Assembly: GCA_007695225.1 (NCBI GenBank)
Contig: REED01000110.1
Coordinates: forward strand, 1 to 64,000
From: Gemmatimonadales bacterium
GTDB taxonomy: Bacteria; Gemmatimonadota; Gemmatimonadetes; Longimicrobiales; Gaopeijiaceae
DNA length: 64,000 bases
Direction: 5' to 3'
Made by a program: the position numbers and the translations under genes. The notes under the pieces were generated by a model. It made no database searches. It saw nothing but the letters and a program-made list of their open reading frames with translations, and was not told where the DNA came from. Every line of letters begins with the position of its first letter. Within the stretch, counting starts at the first letter, position 1. Of the stretch, positions 34,999 through 44,311 are shown in pieces.

Positions 34999-35742
34999 GT
35001 GATCAAACTCACCGGCGTCACCAAGGAGTATCCCCGGCGGGGCCGGGCCCTGGACGACGTCTCGTTCCACCTCCAGAAGGGCGAATTTGCCTTCCTCACG
35101 GGCCATTCCGGCTCAGGAAAGTCCACCACCCTGCGCCTGATTCATATGGCGGATCGTCCCACCCGGGGCGAGGTGCTGGTGAGCGGGTTCTCCTCGGAAA
35201 CCACCTCGGAGCGGGAGGTCTGGAAGGTTCGGCGGCGGGTGGGGATGGTCTTCCAGGACTTTCGGCTCCTTCCGGGGAGGACCGCCCAGGAGAACGTGGA
35301 ATTCGTCCTGGAGGTCACCGGAACCCCCCGCAGCACCATCAGTACCCGAGCCGGCCGGCTCCTGGCCCAGGTGGGCCTCTCAGCCAAGACCGGCGCCCGG
35401 GTGGAGGAGCTCTCCGGAGGGGAACGGCAGAGGGTGGCCATCGCCCGGGCCCTGGGTAACGAGCCACTGGTCCTATTGGCCGACGAGCCCACCGGAAACC
35501 TTGATGAGCGGGCCTCCCGGGGGATCCTGGACCTCTTCCGGGACCTGAACGCCTCTGGAATGGGGGTGCTCATGGCCACCCACGACCTGGAGCTGGTCCG
35601 GGCCTATCCCGACATCCGGCTCCTGGAGCTCTCCGAGGGTCGACTGGTATACGACTCCGCCGCCGAGGAGACGACGGACCTTCCGGCCTCCCGAAATCGG
35701 GGCGCTCAGCCGGACCTCAGTTCCTCTCAAGGGAAGGGCTGA
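34999..35742 (+). CDS. ftsE: Cell division ATP-binding protein FtsE
   Basis: ABC ATPase that with FtsX couples ATP hydrolysis to cell-wall hydrolase activation at the septum. Walker A GHSGSGKS, Q-loop MVFQDFRLL, signature LSGGERQRVAIARAL, Walker B VLLADEPTGNLD and the ATHD switch are all intact; FAFLTGHSGSGKST closely resembles E. coli FtsE. GTG at 34999 gives the family start VIKLTGVTKEYP; ATG at 34936 would add 21 polar residues but lies upstream of the predicted transcription start. The C-terminal tail is longer than usual. ftsX follows after 2 bp. Confidence 0.94.
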   Translation: MIKLTGVTKEYPRRGRALDDVSFHLQKGEFAFLTGHSGSGKSTTLRLIHMADRPTRGEVLVSGFSSETTSEREVWKVRRRVGMVFQDFRLLPGRTAQENVEFVLEVTGTPRSTISTRAGRLLAQVGLSAKTGARVEELSGGERQRVAIARALGNEPLVLLADEPTGNLDERASRGILDLFRDLNASGMGVLMATHDLELVRAYPDIRLLELSEGRLVYDSAAEETTDLPASRNRGAQPDLSSSQGKG

Positions 35743-35744
35743 CG

Positions 35745-36599
35745 GTGTACGCCCTCCGTGAAGCCTGGGCCGCCCTGCGGCGAGCCCCCCTCCTCACCGC
35801 CCTCTCCGCCGCCATGGTGGCCCTGGCCCTCTTCGTGGTGGGACTCTTCGGGGTAGCCACCTGGAACCTGCAACAGGCGCTGAGTCGTATCGAGGACCGG
35901 GTGGAGGTCGTGGCGTACGTGAGGGATGACGCACGGCAGGACGAGGTGACACTGGCGGAGACCGAGCTTCTCCGGATGCCCGAGGTCCGGGACGTCCGCT
36001 ATATCTCCAAGGAGGAAGCGCTCATCTCGGCTCGACAGGACCTGCCCGAGTTCGAGGATCTCTTCATGGAGCTGGAGGTGAACCCCCTCCCCGCCTCCCT
36101 GGAGATCGAGCTGGAGGAGGGATTCCGGACCCCGGACGCCGTAGCCAGGGTGGCGGAACTGGCTGCGGTCTATCCCTTCATCGAGGATGTTCGGTACGGA
36201 CAGGAGTGGGTGGACCGCCTCTTCCTCCTGCAGCGGATCGGCGCCATCACCACCGGAGTCCTGGGGACCGCCTTCGCCGTGGTGGCGGCGCTCATCATCG
36301 GCACGGCCATCCGGATCGCCCTCTTTGCCCGGCGGGAGGAGATCTACGTCATGCGGCTGGTGGGAGCCACCCGGGGGTTCATCCGGCGCCCCTTCCTCCT
36401 GGAGGGAGCCTTCACCGGGGTGGTGGGCGGCCTCCTGGCGGCGGCGCTCACCTACGCTTCCTTCCTCGCCGTCTCCCGCCTTATCTTCCCATTGGAATGG
36501 ATTCCCCTTTCCTGGATGGTGGCCGGCATCGGGGCAGGCGTGGTCTTCGGGCTCATCGCCTCCGCCCTGGCGGTCCGACGCCACCTGCGCGAGATCTGA
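35745..36599 (+). CDS. ftsX: Cell division permease-like protein FtsX
   Basis: A 284-residue membrane protein with four hydrophobic segments (about residues 20-42, 165-190, 210-235 and 250-272) and a periplasmic domain between the first two (VEVVAYVRDDARQDEV, VRDVRYISKEEAL), the FtsX plan. The periplasmic domain normally contacts EnvC, which is encoded directly downstream here. GTG at 35745 with a GAAGGG ribosome site, 2 bp after ftsE. Confidence 0.93.
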   Translation: MYALREAWAALRRAPLLTALSAAMVALALFVVGLFGVATWNLQQALSRIEDRVEVVAYVRDDARQDEVTLAETELLRMPEVRDVRYISKEEALISARQDLPEFEDLFMELEVNPLPASLEIELEEGFRTPDAVARVAELAAVYPFIEDVRYGQEWVDRLFLLQRIGAITTGVLGTAFAVVAALIIGTAIRIALFARREEIYVMRLVGATRGFIRRPFLLEGAFTGVVGGLLAAALTYASFLAVSRLIFPLEWIPLSWMVAGIGAGVVFGLIASALAVRRHLREI

Positions 36600-36606
36600 G
36601 GCCCAT

Positions 36607-37995
36607 ATGCCCGCCCGGACCCACGCAGCCGTGATTCCGGCGCCCCCCCCGGGGAAGCGCCGGACACCTCCGACCCGGCCCCGCTCCCCCGGGGGCCCGA
36701 GGCGCCCCTGCTCCGGGCTCCTCTCTTCGCTGATCCTCGTATTCCTCCTCCTCCCGATCCTCCCAATCCTTCCCTCCCTGTCCTACGGCCTGTCCTCGGG
36801 CATGCCCTTCGGCCATCCCTCCGGAGGCCTGGACGCGCAGCAGCCGGAAGAGCTTCGCAGAGAGATCCAGGACAGTCAGCGACGGTTGGAGGAGATCCGG
36901 GAGGAGCGGGCCCGCCTCCAACGGGAGATGGCCTCTCTCCGTTCCCGGGTGCAGGATGTCTCCGGGCAGCTCCAGAACATCGAACGGCAACTGTCCGCGT
37001 CCCGTTCCGTCCTGGCAGAGATCGACTTCCAGGTGGAGGCCGTGGCCGAGCAGTCCCAGACCACCTCCACCCACCTCCTGCGCACCCGGGAGCAGTTCCG
37101 GGAGCGGCAGGCCCTTCTGAACGTCCGACTCCGGAATATCTACAAGCGGGGGACCCTCCACACGACCCAGGTGCTCCTGGGAGCGGACTCCTTCGTGGAC
37201 CTCCTGAATCGGTACCGGTATCTCCAGATGATGGCCGGGTATGATCGGTCCCTCCTGGGTGATGTGAAGCGGCTCGAAGAGGAGCTGGCCGCCCAGAACC
37301 GCGACCTCCAGGAGAGCCTGGCCGAGATGAGCCGGCTGCGACAGCAGCAGCTCGAGGAGCTGGCGGAACTCCGCCAGGTGGAGATGAGCCATCAGCAGAC
37401 CCTCACCCAGTTCCGGACCCGGGAACGCCAGACCATGAGCCGGATGGACCAGCTCGCCGCCGATGAATCCCGTCTCACGGGACTGGTGGCGGACCTGGAG
37501 CGGCGGCGCCTGGAGGAGGAGCGGCGACGGGCCCTGGCGGGAGCCCCCGCCGCCCCGGCCAGCCCCTCCATTGCAAGGGCGGACATGGGCCAACTGGACT
37601 GGCCGGTAAACGGGGAGCTCCTCTATCGCTTCGGCCCCGAGCGACGCCCCAACGGAACCGTCCTCCGCTGGAACGGCATCGGGATTCGTGCGGATCCGGG
37701 AACGCCCGTGCTCGCGGTCCGGGAGGGGACGGTGGCCATGGCGGGCCCCTTTGAAGGCTATGGCCCCTCGGTGATCCTGAGCCATGGCGAGGGCTTCTAC
37801 ACCCTCTACCTCTACCTGGAGGAAGTGGGCGTGGTGGAAGGCCGCCGGGTGGAGGCGGGACAGGTGCTGGGAACGGTTGGGGGAGCCAGCACTCCGGAGG
37901 GTCCCCATCTCGAGTTCCAGGTCCGGGCGCCGGTGGGGGGGGGACCACCCCAGGCCATGGATCCCCTGGAGTGGCTCCGGCGCCGTTCGCCGTGA
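36607..37995 (+). CDS. EnvC-like murein hydrolase activator, degenerate LytM domain
   Basis: A 462-residue protein with a membrane/signal segment at about residues 38-60, a long coiled coil (about 78-310) and a C-terminal LytM/M23 fold (about 325-460). The zinc ligands are lost: the first motif reads WNGIGIRADPGTPV instead of HxGxD, and the last reads HLEFQVR instead of HLHFEVR. It therefore should activate amidases rather than cut peptidoglycan, as EnvC does. ATG at 36607 has an AGG site. Adjacent ftsEX strongly supports the role. Confidence 0.9.
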   Translation: MPARTHAAVIPAPPPGKRRTPPTRPRSPGGPRRPCSGLLSSLILVFLLLPILPILPSLSYGLSSGMPFGHPSGGLDAQQPEELRREIQDSQRRLEEIREERARLQREMASLRSRVQDVSGQLQNIERQLSASRSVLAEIDFQVEAVAEQSQTTSTHLLRTREQFRERQALLNVRLRNIYKRGTLHTTQVLLGADSFVDLLNRYRYLQMMAGYDRSLLGDVKRLEEELAAQNRDLQESLAEMSRLRQQQLEELAELRQVEMSHQQTLTQFRTRERQTMSRMDQLAADESRLTGLVADLERRRLEEERRRALAGAPAAPASPSIARADMGQLDWPVNGELLYRFGPERRPNGTVLRWNGIGIRADPGTPVLAVREGTVAMAGPFEGYGPSVILSHGEGFYTLYLYLEEVGVVEGRRVEAGQVLGTVGGASTPEGPHLEFQVRAPVGGGPPQAMDPLEWLRRRSP

Positions 37996-38002
37996 TCCCC
38001 CG

Positions 38003-39142
38003 ATGACGCTTCCCCCTCTCCAGGGCCACCACACGGCCCGGGAGGCGGTGGCCCGGGCCTGGTCCCGGGGCCGTCTTCCCCAGGTGCTTCTGCTCCACGG
38101 CCCTCCAGGGGTGGGGAAGCAGCGCTTCGCCCACTGGATCGGTCAGCTCCTGGTCTGCCTGACTCCCTCCGAAGCCGGACCCTGCGGGGAATGTCGGGAA
38201 TGCCGCCTGACGGAGCGGGTGGAGCACCCCGACATCCACTGGTACGTTCCCCTCCCCCGGCCGAAGAAGCGGGGAACCCCGGAGCGGGAAGCGGAGGCCC
38301 TGGAGGAATTGCGGGCCGGATGGATCCAGGAGGCTCGGGAACGGCCCTTTCGCTCCACCTGGTCCGAGGAGGTGACGGGGCTCCACCTGGGAACCATCCG
38401 GAACCTGAACCGGAGAGCACGGACCCCTCCCGGCACCGGGCCCCGCCAACTCTTCATCATCGCCGATGCCGAGCAGCTCGTGGCCCAGGAATCAGCCCAG
38501 GAGGCCGCAAATGCCCTCCTGAAGACGCTGGAGGAACCGGCTCCCGGAACCCACTTCATCCTCACCTCAAGTGAACCTGGGCGGCTCCTTCCCACCATCC
38601 GCTCCCGGGCTTCCGGCCTCCACCTTCCCGCCCTCCCCGGCCGGGACGTGGCGACCTTCCTCGTCACCTTCCTGGAGGCGGACCCCGAGGTGGCCGAGCG
38701 GGCGGCTCGCCTTTCAGGCGGCTCGGTGGGGCGGGCTCTGGGCTTCCTCCCCGATGGAGAGGAGGATGGGCCCCTGGAGCGGATCCGGAAGGAGGCGTTC
38801 CACCTGGTACGAAGCGCCCTCTCACCCCGTAGCGGAGACCGATTCGCCCAGGCCCTCGCCTACCCGCCGTCGGGGGCCCGGGGGCTCCTGGAACTCCTGG
38901 GGTTCATGGAGGGCTGGCTACGGGACCTGGCGGCGGCCATGGTGGGAGCGGGGGACCGGGTCCTGAACCAAGATGCCCTGAAGTGGCTGACCAAGACTGC
39001 CCAGGGAGGGATCCACCCTACAGGGCCGGCCCGGGCCCTGAACCGGGTGGAGGAAGCCCGACTGCAGGCGTCGGGGAACGTGAACCCCCAACTCCTCCTC
39101 GCCGGCCTCCTCATGGATCTCCATCAGATCCTCAGGGAATGA
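38003..39142 (+). CDS. holB: DNA polymerase III delta' subunit-like ATPase
   Basis: A 379-residue clamp-loader subunit. GPPGVGKQRFA is the P-loop; CGECRECRLTERVEHPDIHWY is the zinc-binding segment (cysteines spaced CxxC with an upstream Cys); QESAQEAANALLKTLEEP and FILTSSEPGRLLPTIRSR are the sensor motifs typical of delta'. ATG at 38003 is 7 bp after the EnvC-like stop. The 3' end overlaps the convergent MltD-like gene by 11 bp. It could be confused with gamma/tau, but it lacks that protein's C-terminal extension. Confidence 0.88.
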   Translation: MTLPPLQGHHTAREAVARAWSRGRLPQVLLLHGPPGVGKQRFAHWIGQLLVCLTPSEAGPCGECRECRLTERVEHPDIHWYVPLPRPKKRGTPEREAEALEELRAGWIQEARERPFRSTWSEEVTGLHLGTIRNLNRRARTPPGTGPRQLFIIADAEQLVAQESAQEAANALLKTLEEPAPGTHFILTSSEPGRLLPTIRSRASGLHLPALPGRDVATFLVTFLEADPEVAERAARLSGGSVGRALGFLPDGEEDGPLERIRKEAFHLVRSALSPRSGDRFAQALAYPPSGARGLLELLGFMEGWLRDLAAAMVGAGDRVLNQDALKWLTKTAQGGIHPTGPARALNRVEEARLQASGNVNPQLLLAGLLMDLHQILRE

Positions 39143-40871
39143 GGAGGGTCTCACCCACCCGGATCACGTCACGGGGCGTCCGTCCGTTGACACGAGCCAG
39201 ATCCGCCGTCGCCACCCCATAGCGCTGGGCGAGCCCACCCCAGGTGTCCCCCCGGGAAACACGGTGCTGCGTCGGCCCCGGTCCCGTTCCCACGGCCAAC
39301 TCCTGGCCGGGACGCAGGACCGACGATGAAGAAAGTCCGTTCCACCGCCTGATATCTTCCACCGTGACCCCGTAGTTTCGGGCCAGGGTCCAGAGGTTGT
39401 CCCCGGAGGAGACCCGGTGTCTCCGGGCCTCGTTGGGAGCAGCGGCAGGAGCGTCGGGGGGACCGCTGACCGCTGGGGAGGAAGCGGAAGCCGCGGCGGT
39501 GCTGGGGGCCGCAGAGGCGTCGGGGGCCGCAGAAGCATTGGGGGCCGCGGACGGTATCTCCCCTCCCTGGGAAGCGGATCCCGCCTCGCCCGACTCAGCT
39601 GGAACCGGAGCCGGAGTCGCGGCCAACGACGGAACCGGGGCCGTCGCCATCACCCGGGACGCGGCAGCAGGCCTCCCCCCAGCTACCGGAATCACCAGTC
39701 TCTGTCCAATCTGGAGGCGGCGAGGATCCACGTTCCCGTTGGAGGCCGAGAGATCCCGGAGCGCTACGCCGTAGCGTCCCGCGATCTGGCCGAGGGTCTC
39801 TCCCCGGGCCACAACATGCTCCATGAACGAAACCCGCTCCTCGGGTGGGATCATGGCGTAATTCGTCATGAAGAGTTCCCCTCGCCCCGGCGGGACCCGG
39901 AGGGTCCGCGCCTCTCCCGGCGGGGTGAACCCCCGCAGGTAGTGGGGGTTCAGGGCCCGGATCGCGTCCTCTTCCACCCCGGCGGCCAGAGCCACCACAT
40001 CCAGTGAGGTGGCGTCCGGGACCAGAACCTCGTCGAAGGCCATGGGCTGAATCCCCTGGGGCACGACGAATCCGAAGGCCTCCGGGTTGGATGCGAGTAT
40101 GGCCGCGGCGAAGAACCGGGGGACGAATTCCCGGGTCTCGGCGGGGAGATGGGGTCGGACTCTCAGGTAGACCTCATCCCCAGGAATCTCCTCCGAGGGA
40201 GCATGGCGGCTCAGGACTCCCCCCACGCGACCGGGGCCGGCATTGTAGGCCGCCAGCGCCAGGAACCACGAATCGAACATCCCGTAGAGTTCCTGGAGGT
40301 AGTCCAGGGCGGCCCGGGTGGAAGTGAGAGGATCCCGTCGGTCGTCCACCAGGGGGGTCACCGAGAGGCCGAGTCCCCGGGCGGTGGGGGTCATGATCTG
40401 CCAGAGCCCGGTAGCGCCGGCCCGGCTCACGATGGCGTGGTGGTATCCGCTCTCCACCACCGGCAGATACCGGAGGGAGAGGGGGAGGCCTCGGTCCGTG
40501 AGTTCACGGTCCACCACCCCCTCGTAGACCGCCATCCGCTCCAGGTAACGGCCGAAGTGACCGGCCCCCCGGGTGGTCCAGAAGTGGATCCAGTACTCCA
40601 CCCGCTCCTGTAGGCGGGGGTCTCGGGCCACCACCGAATGGAGGATGGGATCCACTTCATCCCACTCCAGGGGCGTCCGGGGCAGGACCCGGACGGGGCC
40701 GGGCTGGCCACCCTCCAGTTCGGGAACGGAAGGCTGGCGGATCACCGGGGGAAGGTCGGCGGGGCTGGGCGTGGCGGGCCGGTCCCACCCCACTCGCTGA
40801 CAGGCGCCCATGGAGAGGAGCGCCAGGCCCACCAGGAGAGCACGTCCACCCCCGGGAAAGCCACCCCTCAC
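39132..40871 (-). CDS. MltD-like lytic transglycosylase lipoprotein with three LysM domains
   Basis: A 579-residue lipoprotein (signal ending LLSMGAC, Cys24). The SLT domain holds the catalytic Glu140 in YLPVVESGYHHAIVSR, with GLWQIMTPTARGLGL and LALAAYNAGPGRV. Three LysM peptidoglycan-binding repeats follow at about 365-410, 485-528 and 535-579, with an Ala/Pro/Ser linker between the first and second. It cleaves glycan strands with 1,6-anhydro ends. GTG at 40871 overlaps the stop of the aminotransferase gene (GTGA), an unexpected partner for a wall enzyme. Confidence 0.92.
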   Translation of the reverse strand: MRGGFPGGGRALLVGLALLSMGACQRVGWDRPATPSPADLPPVIRQPSVPELEGGQPGPVRVLPRTPLEWDEVDPILHSVVARDPRLQERVEYWIHFWTTRGAGHFGRYLERMAVYEGVVDRELTDRGLPLSLRYLPVVESGYHHAIVSRAGATGLWQIMTPTARGLGLSVTPLVDDRRDPLTSTRAALDYLQELYGMFDSWFLALAAYNAGPGRVGGVLSRHAPSEEIPGDEVYLRVRPHLPAETREFVPRFFAAAILASNPEAFGFVVPQGIQPMAFDEVLVPDATSLDVVALAAGVEEDAIRALNPHYLRGFTPPGEARTLRVPPGRGELFMTNYAMIPPEERVSFMEHVVARGETLGQIAGRYGVALRDLSASNGNVDPRRLQIGQRLVIPVAGGRPAAASRVMATAPVPSLAATPAPVPAESGEAGSASQGGEIPSAAPNASAAPDASAAPSTAAASASSPAVSGPPDAPAAAPNEARRHRVSSGDNLWTLARNYGVTVEDIRRWNGLSSSSVLRPGQELAVGTGPGPTQHRVSRGDTWGGLAQRYGVATADLARVNGRTPRDVIRVGETLLIP

Positions 40872-41983
40872 GCCGCTGCCCTCATGAGGTGGTCCACCGC
40901 CTCCAGGAGGCGGTCCACCGATTCATGGCGTGCACCATGACCCATGAGGCCGATCCGCCAGATCCGTCCGCTGGCGGGGCCAAGTCCCCCCCCCACCTCC
41001 ACGGCGAACTGATCCAGGAGACGCCTTCGGAGGGGACCTTCGTCCCGGGCCTCGGGCAGGTGGACCGCCGTGAGCTGGGGAAGCCGGTGTTCCGGATCCG
41101 TAAAGGAGGTGAACCCCCGTCCCGCCAGTTCGGACTGAAGCCGCCGTCCAACCTCCAGATGGCGCTGGAAACGCTGCTCCAGGCCCTCCTCCCGGACCTC
41201 GGAGAGGGCCTCGTGGAGGGCGTAGATGAGATTGATGGGGGCGGTGTGATGGTAACGGCGCTCCGCCCCCAGGTATCCGGCAATGAGGGACACGTCCAGA
41301 TACCAGCTGGGGCAGGGTGTACCCCGGGTACGGATCCGCTCGAGAGCCCGGGGGGAGAAGGTGACGGGGGAGAGCCCCGGGGGAACCCCCAGGCACTTCT
41401 GGGTGCCGGAGTAGCAGACGTCCACCCCGTGGGCATCCACCTCCACCGGAACCCCTCCCAGGGAAGTGACGGCGTCCACCACGAAGAGCGTCTCCATCCC
41501 GGCGAGATGGGCGCCCACCTCGGCCAGAGGCTGCCAGGCCCCCGTGGAGGTCTCGGCGTGGACCACGGCCAGCAGTCGGGCCTCGGGATGGGCCCGCGAC
41601 GCCTCGATGAGGGCTTCCTCGGGAAGGGTCCTTCCCCATGGAGCGTCCACCTGCACCACCTCGGCCCCCAGACGGCGGGCCACCTCCGCCAGTCGGCCCC
41701 CGAAGACCCCGTTGACTCCAACGATGGCCGTGTCCCCGGGTTCAAGAAGGTTCACCATGGCCGCCTCCATCCCGGCGGACCCCGTCCCCGATATGGGGAA
41801 CGTGGTCTCATTCCGAGTACCGAAGGCTTGGCGAAGCCCCTCGTTCACGTCATCCAGGACGGCGAGGAACTGGGGGTCCAGGTGCCCCAGGGTGGGGCGG
41901 GCCAGGGCGGCAAGAATCCGGTCCGAAACCGGAGATGGGCCAGGCCCCAACAGGAGCCGCGGTTGGAGTGAGGAGAGGTCCAT
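40868..41983 (-). CDS. Class V aminotransferase (serine-pyruvate/alanine-glyoxylate type)
   Basis: A 371-residue PLP enzyme. LLLGPGPSPVSDRILAALARPTLGHLDP is the family N-terminus; ISGTGSAGMEAAMVNL binds phosphate; DAVTSLGGVPVEVDAHGVDVCYSG leads to the PLP Lys at about 196 (GTQKCLGVPPG). Usual reactions are serine or alanine with glyoxylate/pyruvate. ATG at 41983; the frame is open to 42091 without similarity. It is 127 bp downstream of guaB and overlaps the MltD-like gene. Confidence 0.9.
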   Translation of the reverse strand: MDLSSLQPRLLLGPGPSPVSDRILAALARPTLGHLDPQFLAVLDDVNEGLRQAFGTRNETTFPISGTGSAGMEAAMVNLLEPGDTAIVGVNGVFGGRLAEVARRLGAEVVQVDAPWGRTLPEEALIEASRAHPEARLLAVVHAETSTGAWQPLAEVGAHLAGMETLFVVDAVTSLGGVPVEVDAHGVDVCYSGTQKCLGVPPGLSPVTFSPRALERIRTRGTPCPSWYLDVSLIAGYLGAERRYHHTAPINLIYALHEALSEVREEGLEQRFQRHLEVGRRLQSELAGRGFTSFTDPEHRLPQLTAVHLPEARDEGPLRRRLLDQFAVEVGGGLGPASGRIWRIGLMGHGARHESVDRLLEAVDHLMRAAA

Positions 41984-42110
41984 GGATCCGGTTTTGGAGT
42001 GGGCGATTTCCCCGTTCGAAGCTAGACGCCGGGGAACGCAGGGCAAGCCCCGGAGTCTCTTCGGGCAGGGACAAGTCCGGTAACGACGCACACCAGGCGT
42101 CGGGCCTGCA

Positions 42111-43589
42111 TCAGAGGCGGTAGTTGGGCGCTTCCCGGGTGATGGTCACGTCGTGGGGATGAGACTCCCGGAGTCCGCCGGAGGTGACGCGGCAGAACTG
42201 GGCCACGGCGCGAAGTTCTTCCAGGTTCCCGGCTCCCACGTACCCCATTCCGGACTGGATCCCCCCCACGAGCTGGAAAACCGTGTCCGCCAAGGGCCCC
42301 TTATAGGGAACGCGGGCCTCGATTCCTTCGGGGACCAATTTTCGGGTATCGCTCTCCCCCTCCTGGAAATAGCGGTCTGCGGACCCTTCCTCCATGGCAG
42401 AGAGGGAACCCATCCCCCGCACCATCTTGTACCGGCGGCCCTCGAGGAGGAAGCTCTCTCCCGGCGCCTCCTCCGTTCCGGCGAACATGGACCCCATCAT
42501 GACGGAATGGGCCCCGGCGGCCAGCGCCTTCACCAGATCTCCGGAAAAGCGGATCCCTCCATCAGCGATGACGGGGACCCGGCCCTCCACCCCCCGAACC
42601 GCCTCCATGATGGCGGTGAGCTGCGGGACCCCCACGCCCGTGACGACACGGGTGGTGCAGATGGACCCGGGGCCGACCCCCACCTTCACCGCGTCCACAC
42701 CCCGTTCCACAAGCGCTGCGGCACCAGAGGCCGTCGCCACATTCCCCGCCACGAGCTGGACGTCGGGAAACTGCTCACGGGTCCGGGCCACGGCCCGGAG
42801 GACACCCTCGGAGTGCCCATGCGCCGTGTCGATGACCAGAGCATCCGCCCCCCCGTCCACCAGGGCACGTGCGCGCTCCAGGTCCTTTTCCGAGGCCCCA
42901 ATGGCCGCCCCGACCCGAAGACGTCCTCGTTCGTCCTTGCAGGCGTTGGGAAACTGGCGACGCTTCACGATGTCCTTCACCGTGATGAGCCCTACCAGAC
43001 TGCCATCGTCGGCCACCACGGGGAGCTTCTCGATGCGGTGGCGATGCAGGATCGCCTCGGCGTCCTCGAGGGTGGTGCCCTCAGGGGCCGTCACCAGGCC
43101 CTCGGATGTCATGACTTCCGGGATGGGGCGATCCAGGTTCACCTCGAACTGTAGATCCCGATTGGTGAGAATCCCAACCAGGCCCCCGTTCGGCTCCACG
43201 ATGGGCACCCCGGAAATGGAGAACCGGCTCATGAGCTCCTGGGCATCCCGAAGGGTGGCAGTGGGCGGGAGCGTGATGGGATTCAGGATCATCCCGGACT
43301 CGGAGCGTTTCACCCGGTCCACCTCCGCCACCTGGCGGTCCACCGGCATGTTCTTGTGGATGATCCCGATCCCGCCCTCCCGGGCGATGGCAATGGCCAT
43401 CCGGGACTCCGTCACCGTGTCCATGGCGGCGGCAAGGAGGGGAATGGACAGTCGGATCCCTCGGGTGAAGGGGGTGGACAGGTCGGTGTCCCTGGGATGC
43501 ACCCGGGAGTGACCCGGGAGGAGGAGCACATCGTCGAAGGTGAAGGCTTCGGGGATGGTGGTAACGGCGAGGCGGGGATCGACCGCCAT
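42111..43589 (-). CDS. guaB: Inosine-5'-monophosphate dehydrogenase
   Basis: First committed step of GMP synthesis: IMP + NAD to XMP. It is 492 residues long with the catalytic Cys311 in [15 protein letters not shown], two CBS domains at about 100-215 inserted in the barrel ([22 protein letters not shown]), and the mobile flap region ([16 protein letters not shown]). ATG at 43589 has a strong GGAGG ribosome site, ruling out the longer frame to 43640. A terminator-like hairpin separates it from the upstream gene, so it probably has its own promoter. Confidence 0.97.
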   Translation of the reverse strand: MAVDPRLAVTTIPEAFTFDDVLLLPGHSRVHPRDTDLSTPFTRGIRLSIPLLAAAMDTVTESRMAIAIAREGGIGIIHKNMPVDRQVAEVDRVKRSESGMILNPITLPPTATLRDAQELMSRFSISGVPIVEPNGGLVGILTNRDLQFEVNLDRPIPEVMTSEGLVTAPEGTTLEDAEAILHRHRIEKLPVVADDGSLVGLITVKDIVKRRQFPNACKDERGRLRVGAAIGASEKDLERARALVDGGADALVIDTAHGHSEGVLRAVARTREQFPDVQLVAGNVATASGAAALVERGVDAVKVGVGPGSICTTRVVTGVGVPQLTAIMEAVRGVEGRVPVIADGGIRFSGDLVKALAAGAHSVMMGSMFAGTEEAPGESFLLEGRRYKMVRGMGSLSAMEEGSADRYFQEGESDTRKLVPEGIEARVPYKGPLADTVFQLVGGIQSGMGYVGAGNLEELRAVAQFCRVTSGGLRESHPHDVTITREAPNYRL

Positions 43590-43651
43590 GGCTCCTCCGG
43601 ACATCGATGTGGATCGGTTGGATCGAACCGAGACGCTCAAGAAAACGACAG

Positions 43652-43695
43652 GCGCCCGTGGCGCAGGCTCCCAGGGGGAGTCGTGCCACGGGCGC
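43652..43695 (-). terminator. Intrinsic terminator upstream of guaB
   Basis: GCGCCCGTGGC and GCCACGGGCGC pair over 11 bp with an inner CTCCC/GGGAG stem. On the minus strand it is followed by CTGTCGTTTTCTTG, a T-rich tract. It would end transcripts of the 145-residue protein gene 80 bp before, and upstream of, guaB; a guaB leader role is the alternative. Confidence 0.7.
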
Positions 43696-43775
43696 TCAGG
43701 AGAGCCGAAGATGCCTTCCCCGACCCTTCGTCAACAGGTCTCATGGAAAACAGTATCCGACTGTGCAGGGGGGTG

Positions 43776-44213
43776 TCAACCCGGGTTGGAGGAGGAGCCC
43801 CCGGCGGCGGAAGGAGGGCCTGGAACGGATGGGCCCCGGGAGGACACCTCGGGGCGGGGGGGGCGGGAAGGGGGTGGCCGCCCCCCAGGAGCGCCCTCCG
43901 GAGGGATCCGTTCCTCTCCGGCCTCCTGCAGTTCCTGGAGGAGTTGCTTTCCCGCCATGGAGACCGAGGAGAGGACCCGGTCCGCGGTGGAGATGAGTTG
44001 GAATGCCTCTCGCAGATTCGCCGGGTTCACCCTCCCCTTCCGGAGACCGTCATCGAGCCGCTCGGCGAGACGCTGAAGGGTGGTGACATCCTCGGGGACG
44101 CCCCGGTTGTACTTGGACTCCATGAACTCGATGTAATCCAGCACCTGATAGAGCTGCGCCTCGGGAAGGGTATCCAGCTTTCTCAGGATCCGTCGTCTCA
44201 ACGCATCGTTCAT
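43776..44213 (-). CDS. Hypothetical helical protein with proline-rich tail
   Basis: A 145-residue protein of unknown function. Residues 1-90 are helical and charged (LRRRILRKLDTLPEAQLYQVLDYIEFMESKY, in two natural helices, then LQRLAERLDDGLRK), and the last 45 are Pro/Gly/Ser rich. The opening recalls short DUF2281-type antitoxin-like proteins, but no toxin gene is adjacent. ATG at 44213 has a GGAGG-like site. It is divergent from the acyltransferase with a 98-bp gap. Confidence 0.6.
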   Translation of the reverse strand: MNDALRRRILRKLDTLPEAQLYQVLDYIEFMESKYNRGVPEDVTTLQRLAERLDDGLRKGRVNPANLREAFQLISTADRVLSSVSMAGKQLLQELQEAGEERIPPEGAPGGRPPPSRPPRPEVSSRGPSVPGPPSAAGGSSSNPG

Positions 44214-44311
44214 CGTCTCGGCCTCCGCCGGGTTACCTTTTTCGTCGTCCGCATTACTTTGGTGCGGAGAAACTTCCTTCCAACGACGTCCAGACTCCGG
44301 ACCCGCCGCCG

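Noticed and set aside
43776-44213. Toxin-antitoxin system
   Set aside because: The DUF2281-like opening hints at an antitoxin, but the neighbour is a divergent acyltransferase, not a toxin.
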